A DNA stretch of 8,023 nt from Nocardioides sp. (GCA_029264225.1 JARICB010000231.1:1-8023); one strand, 5' to 3'. Positions 1 through 6,849 are shown, counted from the first letter of the stretch. Program-made: numbers and translations. Notes: generated from the sequence alone by a model not told the origin.

Positions 1-215
1 AGGGCCACGTGGGCGAGCGCGCCATCGGTCTGTAGCGTCGCGATGCCGAACAGCACGATGATGAGGATGAGAAGCAGCACAGTAAGGGTGACGTCGATCA
101 GACCGCTGGCGATTCGCGAGCCCAGGCTCGCGGGCGGCAGATCGAGCGCGACTGCTTCGCCCGTGACGTGATCGTCGACGGTGAGGCTGGCGAAGGCGGG
201 GTCGAAGTGGGACAT
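1..215 (-). CDS. RDD family membrane protein, N-terminal part (gene runs off the window)
   Basis: The minus-strand frame from ATG 215-213 to the window edge gives 71 residues beginning MSHFDPAFASLTVDD. After a short hydrophilic N-terminus comes the first RDD motif, with Arg34 and Asp41 in the context SLGSRIASGLID, followed by a hydrophobic helix at about residues 42-60 (VTLTVLLLILIIVLFGIA). This arrangement, Arg then Asp at the cytoplasmic edge of the first membrane segment, is the hallmark that names the family. RDD proteins are small multi-pass inner-membrane proteins, mostly of unknown function; some have been proposed to be transporters. The gene is divergent from the SpoIIM gene, with 25 bp between starts. 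No clear Shine-Dalgarno precedes the ATG, but a TATGCT -10-like hexamer lies 9 bases upstream, so the mRNA may have almost no leader. It is probably the counterpart of M. tuberculosis Rv3695. The C-terminal two thirds is not visible. Confidence 0.85.
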   Translation of the reverse strand, partial: MSHFDPAFASLTVDDHVTGEAVALDLPPASLGSRIASGLIDVTLTVLLLILIIVLFGIATLQTDGALAHVA

Positions 216-224
216 CGTGGCCAA

Positions 225-234
225 AGCATAGGGT
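225..234. promoter_or_regulatory. Overlapping divergent -10-like elements (RDD / SpoIIM)
   Basis: On the plus strand TAGGGT (229-234) fits the TAnnnT form of an actinobacterial -10. Counting its final T as -7 puts +1 exactly on the G of the SpoIIM GTG at 241. On the minus strand TATGCT (230-225) fits the same pattern and puts +1 at about 218, three bases before the RDD ATG at 215. The two hexamers share two bases (229-230). No convincing -35 was seen for either. Alternatively, AGGGTGG (230-236) is a weak Shine-Dalgarno for SpoIIM, which would require a longer leader. No transcription start is mapped; this is a reading of sequence pattern and spacing. Confidence 0.45.
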
Positions 235-240
235 GGTCGC

Positions 241-1236
241 GTGGATCTCGACGCCTACGTTCTTGCGCACTCCGCGCAATGGCAGCGCCTCGAGCAACTG
301 ACCCGGCAACGTCGCCTCGTCGGCGCCGACAACGACGAGCTGCTCGATCTGTATCAACGCGTCGCTACCCAGTTGTCGGTGGTGCGGACCTCGGCCCCCG
401 ACGCCGCCCTGATCGCCTACCTGTCCTCGGTCCTGGCCCGCGCACGGCTGCGCACGGTCGGCACCCGGGCGACCACCTGGGGCGGGGTCGGCAGATTCTT
501 CACCGAGCGGTTTCCGGCTGCGTTGTATCGGTTGCGCTGGTGGTGGCTGGCAACGATGGCCGCCAACGTCGTGGTGGCGGCGGTGATGATGTGGTGGCTG
601 CTCGCGCACCCGGCCGTGGAGCAGAGCCTGCTCTCGCCCGCGGAGATCGACCAGTTGGTCCGGGCGGACTTCGAGAACTACTACAGCGAGTACGCCGCCT
701 CGCACTTCGCTGCGCAGGTGTGGATCAACAACGCGTGGGTCAGCGCGCTCTGCCTGGCTTTCGGGGTCCTGGGCGCGCCCGTGATCTGGCTGCTCTTCAA
801 CAACATCGCGAACGTAGCGATCATTGGTTCGATCATGTTGCGCCACGACCACGGGGGCCATTTCTTCGGGCTGCTGCTGCCGCATGGGCTGCTGGAGCTG
901 ACAGCGGTGTTCGTGGCGGCGGGCGTCGGACTCCGGCTCTTCTGGTCCTGGGTAGCCCCCGGCGACCTGACTCGCGGACAGTCCATGGCGCGCGAGGGCC
1001 GCACCGGCGCGACCGTCGCCCTGGGGCTGGTCGTGGTGCTGTTCGTCAGCGGTCTGATCGAGGCGTTCGTGACCCCGTCCGGGTTGCCGACCGCCGCCCG
1101 CGTCGGGATCGGGATCCTCGCCGAACTGGTGTTCTTCGCCTACGTGTTCACCCTCGGACGCAGCGCGTACTCGCGCGGTCATACCGGCGACATCGATGGT
1201 GTCCTGCTCGAGGACCGGGTCGCTACCCAGGCCTGA
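241..1236 (+). CDS. SpoIIM family (stage II sporulation protein M-like) integral membrane protein
   Basis: 331 residues from GTG 241 to TGA 1234-1236. The N-terminal roughly 95 residues (MDLDAYVLAHSAQWQRLEQL onward) are hydrophilic and helical, then come hydrophobic segments at about 101-122, 165-190, 208-234, 256-276 and 284-304. The stretch FNNIANVAIIGS, the HGLLELTAVFVAAG motif (about 215-228) and SGLIEAFVTPS (about 270-280) are characteristic of the SpoIIM/DUF95 family. In Bacillus SpoIIM joins SpoIID and SpoIIP in peptidoglycan remodelling during engulfment. Actinobacterial homologues occur in MoxR loci of organisms that do not form endospores, so the sporulation name should not be taken as a function. 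The GTG is chosen because homology-like sequence begins immediately and the upstream frame runs into the divergent RDD gene. It lies tail-to-tail with the DUF58 gene. It corresponds in position and orientation to M. tuberculosis Rv3694c. Its role with MoxR is inferred from neighbourhood only. Confidence 0.9.
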   Translation: MDLDAYVLAHSAQWQRLEQLTRQRRLVGADNDELLDLYQRVATQLSVVRTSAPDAALIAYLSSVLARARLRTVGTRATTWGGVGRFFTERFPAALYRLRWWWLATMAANVVVAAVMMWWLLAHPAVEQSLLSPAEIDQLVRADFENYYSEYAASHFAAQVWINNAWVSALCLAFGVLGAPVIWLLFNNIANVAIIGSIMLRHDHGGHFFGLLLPHGLLELTAVFVAAGVGLRLFWSWVAPGDLTRGQSMAREGRTGATVALGLVVVLFVSGLIEAFVTPSGLPTAARVGIGILAELVFFAYVFTLGRSAYSRGHTGDIDGVLLEDRVATQA

Positions 1237-1286
1237 GAACCGGCCTACGATCGGTTCCTGACCCCGGACGAGGGGGCGGGGTAGGA
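1237..1286. terminator. Two hairpins between convergent genes, possible bidirectional terminator
   Basis: Immediately after the SpoIIM stop, GAACCG (1237-1242) pairs with CGGTTC (1252-1257) around a 9-nt loop. A second, stronger stem pairs 1256-1265 (TCCT, bulged G, ACCCC) with 1278-1286 (GGGGTAGGA), giving 9 bp around a 12-nt loop. The two stems compete for 1256-1257. Neither is followed by a T run in either direction, which is common in high-GC actinobacteria but leaves the terminator call open. The site lies in the only gap (71 bp) between convergent genes, where both need a 3' end. Confidence 0.45.
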
Positions 1287-1307
1287 GAAGCGAGGAGCCC
1301 TGTCGAT

Positions 1308-2600
1308 TCAGAGCAGTCCGCGTGCCTTCAGCCCCAAGTAGTGATCGGCAAGAGCCGGCGGCAACCGGTCGGCGGAGGTGTCGATGACGTCGACGCCCAG
1401 GGCCGTCAGGATGTCGCTGGTCCGGCGGCGCTGCTCCATCACCTGGGCGGCTGCTGCCGCGGCGTACACCTCGGGCAATGAGCTGCGCTGTTGCAGCAAC
1501 TCTCCCAGGGCCGGATCCTGCACGGAGGCGAGCACCACCCGATGGTGCCTGAGAAGGGAAGGGAGCACCGGCAGCAGGCTCTCGATCACCGACGCCGGCT
1601 CGAGCGGTGTCAGGAGTACGACGAGGGCGCGCTGTCGGCCGAGGCCGTGGATCGCGCCGGTCAGGGCCGCCCAGTCGGCCTCGGCGATCACCGGTTCGAG
1701 GTCGGCCATCGTGTCCTGGAGCCGGGCAGTGATGTCGCGACCGCCGGCCGCCCGAACTCGGGCTCGCACGCGCCGGTCCCCGGCCACGAAGTCGACCCGA
1801 TCGCCAGCGCGCGCTGCCAAGGCAGCCAGCAACAAGGTGGCGTCCATGGCCGAGTCGAGACGGGGCACGTCACCGATCCGCGCGGCCGAGACCCGTGACG
1901 TGTCGAGAACCAGCACGATGCGACGGTCCCGCTCGGGCTGCCAGGTGCGCACGACGACGTCGCGATTACGAGCCGAGGCTCGCCAGTCGATGGAGCGGAC
2001 GTCGTCGCCGCGCACGTATTCGCGCAGTGAGTCGAACTCCGTGCCGGCACCCCTGATTCGGACAGCCGAGCGCCCGTCGAGCTCGCGCAGCCGGGCGAGG
2101 CGGGAGGGCAGGTGCTTGCGCGACTCGAAGGGCGGCAGCGAGCGCACCGTGCCGGGGATCGGCAGGGTGGCCTGTCGGGCGCCAAGACCGAGGGGGCCGG
2201 GTATTCGCAGGGTCACGCCCAGCGCGTGCAGTTCCCCTCGGCGGCGCGGACACAACCCGGTCGCGATGACCGTCTGGTCGCCACCGGTGAGCTGGATCCG
2301 GTGCCGGTTGTCGGTAGCGCCAGCGGTCGGTTGCCAGGCGTCGCGCATGATCCCTCGGACGAGGCGGGTGCTGGGGTTGGCGATCGTCAGTCGGGACTCG
2401 GCCTCCTCACCCAGACGCACGGCCCGGATGTCGTCGCGGCGCACGTCCAGCGTGGTGGGGCGGACGGCCAGGAGCCAGTCGAGCAGGGTGATCACGACGA
2501 CCAGCAGCAGCCACAGTCCCACCGTGCTCAGGGCGGGGCGCAGCACCACGGGCACCAGCCCGAGCAACAGCAGAAGGGGGACGCGCCCGGTGATCATCAT
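1308..2600 (-). CDS. DUF58 domain-containing protein (VWA-like MoxR partner)
   Basis: 430 residues if translation begins at ATG 2600-2598 (a second ATG follows directly), ending at TGA 1310-1308. Two hydrophobic segments at about residues 7-22 and 27-45 anchor it in the membrane. The DUF58 signature is clear: REYVRGDDVRSIDWRASAR at about 193-211, then a VWA-like strand with LVLDTSR at about 230-236. The canonical MIDAS pattern DxSxS is not intact: Asp233 and Ser235 are present, but the second Ser position is Val and a Ser comes one residue later. DUF58 proteins usually sit beside MoxR ATPases and are thought to be their VWA-type partners. The frame stays open upstream to 2765, but that extension overlaps the MoxR coding region and is Arg-rich shadow sequence. 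The start lies 2 nt after the MoxR stop with no obvious Shine-Dalgarno, implying translational coupling. It is the likely counterpart of Rv3693. Biochemical role unknown. Confidence 0.9.
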   Translation of the reverse strand: MMITGRVPLLLLLGLVPVVLRPALSTVGLWLLLVVVITLLDWLLAVRPTTLDVRRDDIRAVRLGEEAESRLTIANPSTRLVRGIMRDAWQPTAGATDNRHRIQLTGGDQTVIATGLCPRRRGELHALGVTLRIPGPLGLGARQATLPIPGTVRSLPPFESRKHLPSRLARLRELDGRSAVRIRGAGTEFDSLREYVRGDDVRSIDWRASARNRDVVVRTWQPERDRRIVLVLDTSRVSAARIGDVPRLDSAMDATLLLAALAARAGDRVDFVAGDRRVRARVRAAGGRDITARLQDTMADLEPVIAEADWAALTGAIHGLGRQRALVVLLTPLEPASVIESLLPVLPSLLRHHRVVLASVQDPALGELLQQRSSLPEVYAAAAAAQVMEQRRRTSDILTALGVDVIDTSADRLPPALADHYLGLKARGLL

Positions 2601-2602
2601 GA

Positions 2603-3628
2603 TCAGCGGGGCACGGGCACCGAGTTGAGCGCGGAGGTGAGGACGGCCGTGACGTCGACGTTCTCGAGTTCCGCCTCGGGGCGCAGACCCAGTCGGTGCA
2701 CGAGCGTCGCGTGCGCGAGCGCTTTGACGTCGTCGGGGGTGACGAAGTCTCTCCCGGTCAGCCACGCCCAGGCGCGAGAGGCCCTCATCAGTGCGGTGGC
2801 ACCGCGGGGCGAGACCCCCAGTGAGAGGGATGGCGAGTCGCGGGTCGCGCGGGCGATGTCGACGATGTAGCCGCCCACCTCGGGGGAGACCGTCACGGTA
2901 CGCACAGCGGCCTGGGCGGCCTCGATGTCGGCGGCTCCTGCCACGGCCCGCACCCCGGCCGCGCGCACGTTGCGGGGCTCGAACCCTGCCGCATGTCGAG
3001 CGAGGATCTCGAGTTCGGCCTCGCGGCCGGGGATGGGCAGCACGATCTTGAGCAGGAAGCGGTCCAGTTGTGCCTCGGGCAGGGGATAGGTCCCCTCGTA
3101 CTCGATCGGGTTCTGGGTGGCGGCAACCAGGAACGGCTGCGGCAGCGGATGGGAGACCCCGTCCACCGAGACCTGGCCCTCTTCCATCGCCTCCAGCAAC
3201 GCCGACTGGGTCTTGGGTGGCGTCCGGTTGATCTCGTCGGCGAGGAGCAGGTTGGTGAAGAGCGGGCCCGGACGGAAGGCGAGCTCGCCGGCGCGCTGTT
3301 CCATCACCATGGAGCCGGTGATGTCGCCGGGCATCAGGTCGGGGGTGAACTGCACGCGCCGGGTCTCCACGTCGAGCGCCCCCGCCAAGGTGCGCACCAA
3401 CAAGGTCTTGGCGACGCCGGGCACGCCCTCCATCAGCACGTGACCACCACAGAGCAGGGCCACGAGCAGTCCGGATACGGCCGCGTCCTGACCCACGACG
3501 GCCTTGGCGACCTCGGTCCGGACAGCACCGAGCCGTTCGCGCACGGCGTCGTGATCGATCGGGACGGCAGAGCGCTCGGGGTGCTCACGGCTCTCGGAGC
3601 TCAGGGCTCTCTCGGGACTGGTGCTCAT
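2603..3628 (-). CDS. moxR: MoxR family AAA+ ATPase
   Basis: 341 residues from ATG 3628-3626 to TGA 2605-2603. All AAA+ elements are present: Walker A GVPGVAKT (68-75), Walker B LLLADEINR (127-135), sensor 1 Asn173 in AATQNP, the LDRF motif (188-191), and sensor 2 Arg275 in LGVSPRG. Length and motifs are typical of an intact, soluble MoxR ATPase, a chaperone-like AAA+ group that acts with VWA or DUF58 proteins to assemble or activate complexes. The start is supported by GAGAGG about 10 nt upstream and by a 4-nt ATGA overlap with the DUF4350 stop. The frame stays open upstream to 3973, but that extension lies wholly in DUF4350 coding sequence. The downstream DUF58 gene is the expected partner. 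The neighbourhood matches moxR2 (Rv3692) of M. tuberculosis, so I regard this as the moxR2-type paralogue, although assigning the subfamily needs a tree. Client unknown. Confidence 0.96.
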   Translation of the reverse strand: MSTSPERALSSESREHPERSAVPIDHDAVRERLGAVRTEVAKAVVGQDAAVSGLLVALLCGGHVLMEGVPGVAKTLLVRTLAGALDVETRRVQFTPDLMPGDITGSMVMEQRAGELAFRPGPLFTNLLLADEINRTPPKTQSALLEAMEEGQVSVDGVSHPLPQPFLVAATQNPIEYEGTYPLPEAQLDRFLLKIVLPIPGREAELEILARHAAGFEPRNVRAAGVRAVAGAADIEAAQAAVRTVTVSPEVGGYIVDIARATRDSPSLSLGVSPRGATALMRASRAWAWLTGRDFVTPDDVKALAHATLVHRLGLRPEAELENVDVTAVLTSALNSVPVPR

Positions 3629-4743
3629 GTGCGGCGTACCTCTCTGTCGAGCTCGGCCAACTGGTTGGCCAGGCGAATGAGTTCGTCGTCGGAGCCGGGC
3701 GCGGAGGCGGCGTCCCCGATCAGCTGGTCGATATCGCTGGCAGGGCGGCCCAGGCGCGTGGCCACGTCCCGGATCAGGACGTCGGTCGCGGTGCTCGGGT
3801 GGCGTAGATGCTGTGCCAGGCTTCGGCGGGTGGCCCGGCGAAGCATGAGCGCGGCGTGCGCGCGTTCCGAGGCAGCCCGGTAGAGCCGCCCCCGCGCCTG
3901 AGTGGTCTCGAGGGACCGGACCGAGACAGGCAGCGGCTCCACGGCCAACGCCCCCAAGCGGCTCCCACGCCACCAGATCACTGCGGCCATGACCAGACCG
4001 AGCAGCCAGATCGACGGCACCAGCCAGGACGGAAGCAGGGAACGCAGGCTCACCCCGTCATTGCCGACGAGATCGGCCAGGCTCGGCACGTACCAGACCA
4101 CGCGCGGCTGCTGGCCGAGGAGGCGCAGGGCCACCGCTGCGTTGTCGGCGCGCAGGATCTGGTCGTTCTCGAGCACTCCCGGGGCCCCCAACAGCACCAG
4201 TCGGTCGCTGGCGGACGCGAGCAGCCATCCGCTCGGGGCCGGGAAACAGCCGGCAGTGGTGGCGAACGCGTCGGCTCGGTCGACCTGGATCGCGAGACCC
4301 GACAGGTCGCCGTGACCGGTATCCGTGCACCGGGCTGGCCGGGGCTCGCTCACGGGGTCGCCGAGTGGGGCCGCGTCGATACCCAGTGCCTCGGTCGCAC
4401 CGGGACCGGGACCGGCGACGATCACGGTGCTCTCACCTGCCGCCGTGAGCAGCCGCGAGGCGGTGCTGCGACCCAGGTTGTCCGGCGAGGTGACCAGGAC
4501 GGTCGTGGCCCGGTCGAGCGTCCGGGTCTCCAGGGCGTCGGCACTACGCACGATGTCGACCTCGATACCCTCGTCGGCCAGCACCCGGGCAAGGGCCTGG
4601 GCCCCGGTGGCGCCGGGGTTCTGGGGGTCGTGGGCGGCGCTGTTGGTAGGCGGAGCGCCCAGTGCCACGGCTACCGCGAGGGCCACCAAGGTTCCCAGCA
4701 CGATCACCAGGATCGAGCGGTGACGACGCAGCCACCCGGTCAT
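3625..4743 (-). CDS. DUF4350 domain-containing membrane protein
   Basis: 372 residues from ATG 4743-4741 to TGA 3627-3625. A hydrophobic segment at about 10-29 is followed by the segment HDPQNPGATGAQALARVLAD (about 38-57), typical of DUF4350. This region, up to about 237, probably lies outside the membrane. A second hydrophobic segment at about 238-258 (SWLVPSIWLLGLVMAAVIWW) leads to a cytoplasmic, charged, helical tail ending in ELDREVRRT. Only two cysteines are seen (139 and 166), both in the predicted external part, so a disulphide is possible. The external part looks like a Rossmann-type fold (VLVTSPDNL, VIVAGPG) without recognisable catalytic residues. The gene overlaps DUF4129 upstream (ATGA at 4743-4740) and MoxR downstream (ATGA at 3628-3625), so the three are almost certainly co-translated. 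It matches the position of M. tuberculosis Rv3691. Function unknown. Confidence 0.88.
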   Translation of the reverse strand: MTGWLRRHRSILVIVLGTLVALAVAVALGAPPTNSAAHDPQNPGATGAQALARVLADEGIEVDIVRSADALETRTLDRATTVLVTSPDNLGRSTASRLLTAAGESTVIVAGPGPGATEALGIDAAPLGDPVSEPRPARCTDTGHGDLSGLAIQVDRADAFATTAGCFPAPSGWLLASASDRLVLLGAPGVLENDQILRADNAAVALRLLGQQPRVVWYVPSLADLVGNDGVSLRSLLPSWLVPSIWLLGLVMAAVIWWRGSRLGALAVEPLPVSVRSLETTQARGRLYRAASERAHAALMLRRATRRSLAQHLRHPSTATDVLIRDVATRLGRPASDIDQLIGDAASAPGSDDELIRLANQLAELDREVRRT

Positions 4744-5354
4744 CGCCGTCCCACCAAGTCATCGTCGAGGTCGAGCACGAGCGCGGCCTGCTCCCGGGTC
4801 GCATCGCGGTCGCCGTACCGGACGAGGTCAAAGAGCCGGGCCGCTTCGCTGACTTGCCTACCTTGCCGTGGGTACGCCGATTGCAACGCTGTCGCGACTT
4901 CATGGGCGGTCATGCCAGGGGTGGCCGTGAGCCGACCTCGCTCCGCCTGACTCAGCGCCAGGGCACGGAAGCCGTCGACCAGCGCCTCGGAGTGCCGTCC
5001 GGCGGCCAGGGCCTGCTCGGCCCGGGTCCGCCACTGCGCGGCCGTGATGGAGTCATCCGGCAGCACAGCCCCGCCGTCCTCGGCCACCCGGCGCGCCCTG
5101 CGGGTCCGGGTCGCGAGCCACGCGAGCGCCAGGCCGAGGAGCAGCGCCACCAGCATGGCCACGAAGGCCGACAGGGGTGGCGCCTGGGAGGCGGCGTCGA
5201 AGATGTTGAGGACGAATCGCCGCAGCCAGTCGATCAACCGGGCCATGAGGTCGTCGGAGTGGTAGTCGGAGTGGAGGAGTTCACGGCGCAACGACTCCCG
5301 CGCCTGCTCCGGTAGCGGGTCGAGCGGCGGGTCGAGGGCCAGCGCCCAGTTCAC
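4740..5354 (-). CDS. DUF4129 domain-containing membrane protein
   Basis: 204 residues from GTG 5354-5352 to TGA 4742-4740. An acidic N-terminal region (DPPLDPLPEQARESLRREL) precedes one membrane helix at about 62-80 (SAFVAMLVALLLGLALAWLA). The C-terminal cytoplasmic DUF4129 domain contains the AEQALAAGRHSEALVDGFRA helix pair (about 112-131) and the closing AARLFDLVRYGDRDATRE motif (about 171-188). The GTG is chosen because it overlaps the upstream stop as GTGA, matching the coupling style of the operon. The frame extends to 5855, but that part overlaps the upstream gene and looks like shadow sequence. In other bacteria DUF4129 is found as the C-terminal tail of transglutaminase-like proteins in MoxR clusters; here it stands alone, without a transglutaminase domain. 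It is the likely counterpart of Rv3690. Function unknown. Confidence 0.88.
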   Translation of the reverse strand: MNWALALDPPLDPLPEQARESLRRELLHSDYHSDDLMARLIDWLRRFVLNIFDAASQAPPLSAFVAMLVALLLGLALAWLATRTRRARRVAEDGGAVLPDDSITAAQWRTRAEQALAAGRHSEALVDGFRALALSQAERGRLTATPGMTAHEVATALQSAYPRQGRQVSEAARLFDLVRYGDRDATREQAALVLDLDDDLVGRR

Positions 5355-6427
5355 GAGCCGGTGATTCCGGCCTGGCGCATCAGGTCCACGTCGTAGGCCT
5401 CGGTCCGCATCCGTTGATCCAGGTATTGCAACGTCGCAACGGACGTGGTGAACGGCGCGACGAAGGCCGCCGTGACTACTGAGGCCAGGGCTTGTCCGAT
5501 CACCATCAAGAAGACTCCGGCTTCGCCCGACATGCCGCCGAGAAGTACGCCCTGGCTCAGGAAACTGACGGGCAGCGAAAGCACCGACCCCGCGACCTGG
5601 GCCACGATGTAGGTCAACGCTGCGATTGCGAAGGTGCGCCAGAACGCCCGCCGGGTCAGGCCGTAGCCGCGGCCCAGGGCCGCCCAGATTCCCAGGTTCT
5701 CCAACATCAGTGCCGGGACCGGCAGGTAGTAGATCCGCACCCAGAACCAGACCATGAAGGCGATAAGCAACGGGACGCTTACCAGGCCGTACGTGAGCGG
5801 CAACTGCCACGAGTCGGCGCCATAGGCGATGGCGACCCAACTCAGTGCGTAGCACCCGATGATCAGGATGCTCGCCGCCCCGAGCAGTGTCGTGAGGCCC
5901 ACCAGACGCCAGCGCTGACCCCGGGTGGCAGCCCAGGCGGCTCCCAGTGAGAGCTTGCGGCCGATGGCGGCAGCGGCGACCACGTGCGCGATCATCCCGC
6001 CGACCAGGATCAGCCCGATCGCCTGCAGCACCGCGCCGAGTCCCAGGGCTCCGAAGACGCCCCCCAGGGCGACCAGGTCGCTATCGGAGAAGTCGGCACC
6101 CGAGCCGGTCGACCCAGCGGCTAAGGAGAGATTCACCGTGGAGCCGAGGACGGCGGTGACCACGACCGGGATCGTCATCGATACCGCTGCCACCAGCACA
6201 GCCGACCCGACGGTTGCCGCCGGGTTGAACCTGATGATCTTGAACGCCGCGTCATACATGTCGCCCAGACCCAACGGACGCAGTGGGATGGCGCCGGGCT
6301 TGTGCGCTGCGCGCTGCTGGGTGAAGGCCGCGGGGTCCGGCGCACCCGGGTAGGGCTCAGCAGGATGGCGAGCAGGCGGGCCGGGCGGGGGCGGGGTCCA
6401 CCCTGGAGGTGGGAACTGCTCGGACAT
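5351..6427 (-). CDS. Proline-rich multi-pass membrane protein (DUF7847 / GDPD-membrane-domain-like)
   Basis: 358 residues from ATG 6427-6425 to TGA 5353-5351. The start is fixed by a good Shine-Dalgarno, GGGAG (6437-6433), 5 nt upstream. The first 45 residues are Pro-rich and disordered-looking (PPPGWTPPPPGPPARHP). Then comes the conserved block GAIPLRPLGLGDMYDAAFKI (about 46-65), which in my memory marks actinobacterial proteins annotated as DUF7847 or 'glycerophosphoryl diester phosphodiesterase membrane domain'. About six hydrophobic segments follow (roughly 73-95, 120-155, 174-201, 211-232, 263-289, 304-328), and a charged tail ends it. There is no catalytic phosphodiesterase domain, so the enzyme name would be misleading. 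It is the first gene of the five-gene unit and overlaps DUF4129 by GTGA. M. tuberculosis Rv3689 holds the same position. Function unknown; a scaffold or membrane-organising part is a guess. Confidence 0.85.
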   Translation of the reverse strand: MSEQFPPPGWTPPPPGPPARHPAEPYPGAPDPAAFTQQRAAHKPGAIPLRPLGLGDMYDAAFKIIRFNPAATVGSAVLVAAVSMTIPVVVTAVLGSTVNLSLAAGSTGSGADFSDSDLVALGGVFGALGLGAVLQAIGLILVGGMIAHVVAAAAIGRKLSLGAAWAATRGQRWRLVGLTTLLGAASILIIGCYALSWVAIAYGADSWQLPLTYGLVSVPLLIAFMVWFWVRIYYLPVPALMLENLGIWAALGRGYGLTRRAFWRTFAIAALTYIVAQVAGSVLSLPVSFLSQGVLLGGMSGEAGVFLMVIGQALASVVTAAFVAPFTTSVATLQYLDQRMRTEAYDVDLMRQAGITGS

Positions 6428-6551
6428 GGCTTCTCCCAGTGTTCTGCTCGCCTCCGACCGTCGGCCCGGCCGCTGCGCCCGGCCAATCCTGACAGGTCAC
6501 GGTGTCGCGCTGGCAGTGCCCTCCCTACGGGGCCCACGCTCACATCCCATG

Positions 6552-6590
6552 ATCGAGTGGTCCTCGATGCGCCGCCGCGTGCGAACGCGG
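6552..6590. repeat. Tandem small hairpins in the intergenic region
   Basis: ATCGAG (6552-6557) and CTCGAT (6563-6568) form a 6-bp stem with a 5-nt loop. Seven bases further on, CCGCGT (6575-6580) and ACGCGG (6585-6590) form a perfect 6-bp stem closed on the plus strand by the tetraloop GCGA, a GNRA type. On the minus strand they would lie in the 5' leader of the DUF7847 gene if transcription begins beyond 6590. No function is assigned. Confidence 0.5.
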
Positions 6591-6745
6591 GTAGCATCAG
6601 CACACCGGCCGGACCGGTCTGGCAGACGTCAGAACTGTCCAGCGATCGGCGCCATCACGATTTGGTGCCATCGGTGGATGTCTGCCAAGATAGTCCGGTT
6701 GCTCCGGCGGGCCTCTTGCACCTGGCTGGCGGAGTGTGGCAGCAC

Positions 6746-6776
6746 TTGACTTCTGAATCGCGTCTCCGAGATCGAT
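6746..6776 (+). promoter_or_regulatory. Weak candidate promoter for the S10 operon
   Basis: TTGACT at 6746-6751 is a good match to a vegetative -35. The region 17-19 nt downstream (6769-6776, AGATCGAT) contains only poor -10 matches. If used, transcription would start near 6783 and give rpsJ a leader of about 260 nt that includes all the hairpins at 6832-7019. Evidence is the hexamer alone. Confidence 0.25.
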
Positions 6777-6831
6777 TGAGTTGTTGCGTGCAAGCGCACT
6801 TGGCCAGTTGACGAGTAGGAGACCCGATCAG

Positions 6832-6849
6832 CCCGACGAACCCGTCGGG
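6832..6849 (+). repeat. GC-rich hairpin upstream of rpsJ
   Basis: CCCGACG (6832-6838) pairs perfectly with CGTCGGG (6843-6849) around the loop AACC, and G6831/T6850 adds a possible wobble pair. No T run follows in either direction, so a simple intrinsic terminator is not supported. The right arm could instead pair with CCCGAC at 6909-6914. Confidence 0.6.

Noticed and set aside
168..1481. Long open frame on plus covering the SpoIIM gene in another frame
   Set aside because: Arg/Gly-rich translation with no family resemblance; it lies over a well-supported membrane-protein gene and begins inside the RDD gene. It is a high-GC shadow frame.
2601..2765. Upstream extension of the DUF58 gene
   Set aside because: The added 55 residues are Arg-rich and overlap the MoxR C-terminal coding region; the membrane segment begins right after ATG 2600.
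3808..4950. Open plus frame antisense to DUF4350 and DUF4129
   Set aside because: His/Gln/Gly/Arg-rich shadow translation; both strands open is expected from codon bias at this GC content.
5355..5855. Upstream extension of the DUF4129 gene
   Set aside because: It lies entirely in the coding region of the proline-rich membrane protein and lacks DUF4129-like sequence; the GTGA overlap explains the start better.
6808..6813. TTGACG as a -35 hexamer for rpsJ
   Set aside because: No -10-like sequence is found 16-19 bp downstream; the next 25 bases are GC-rich and form the 6832-6849 hairpin.
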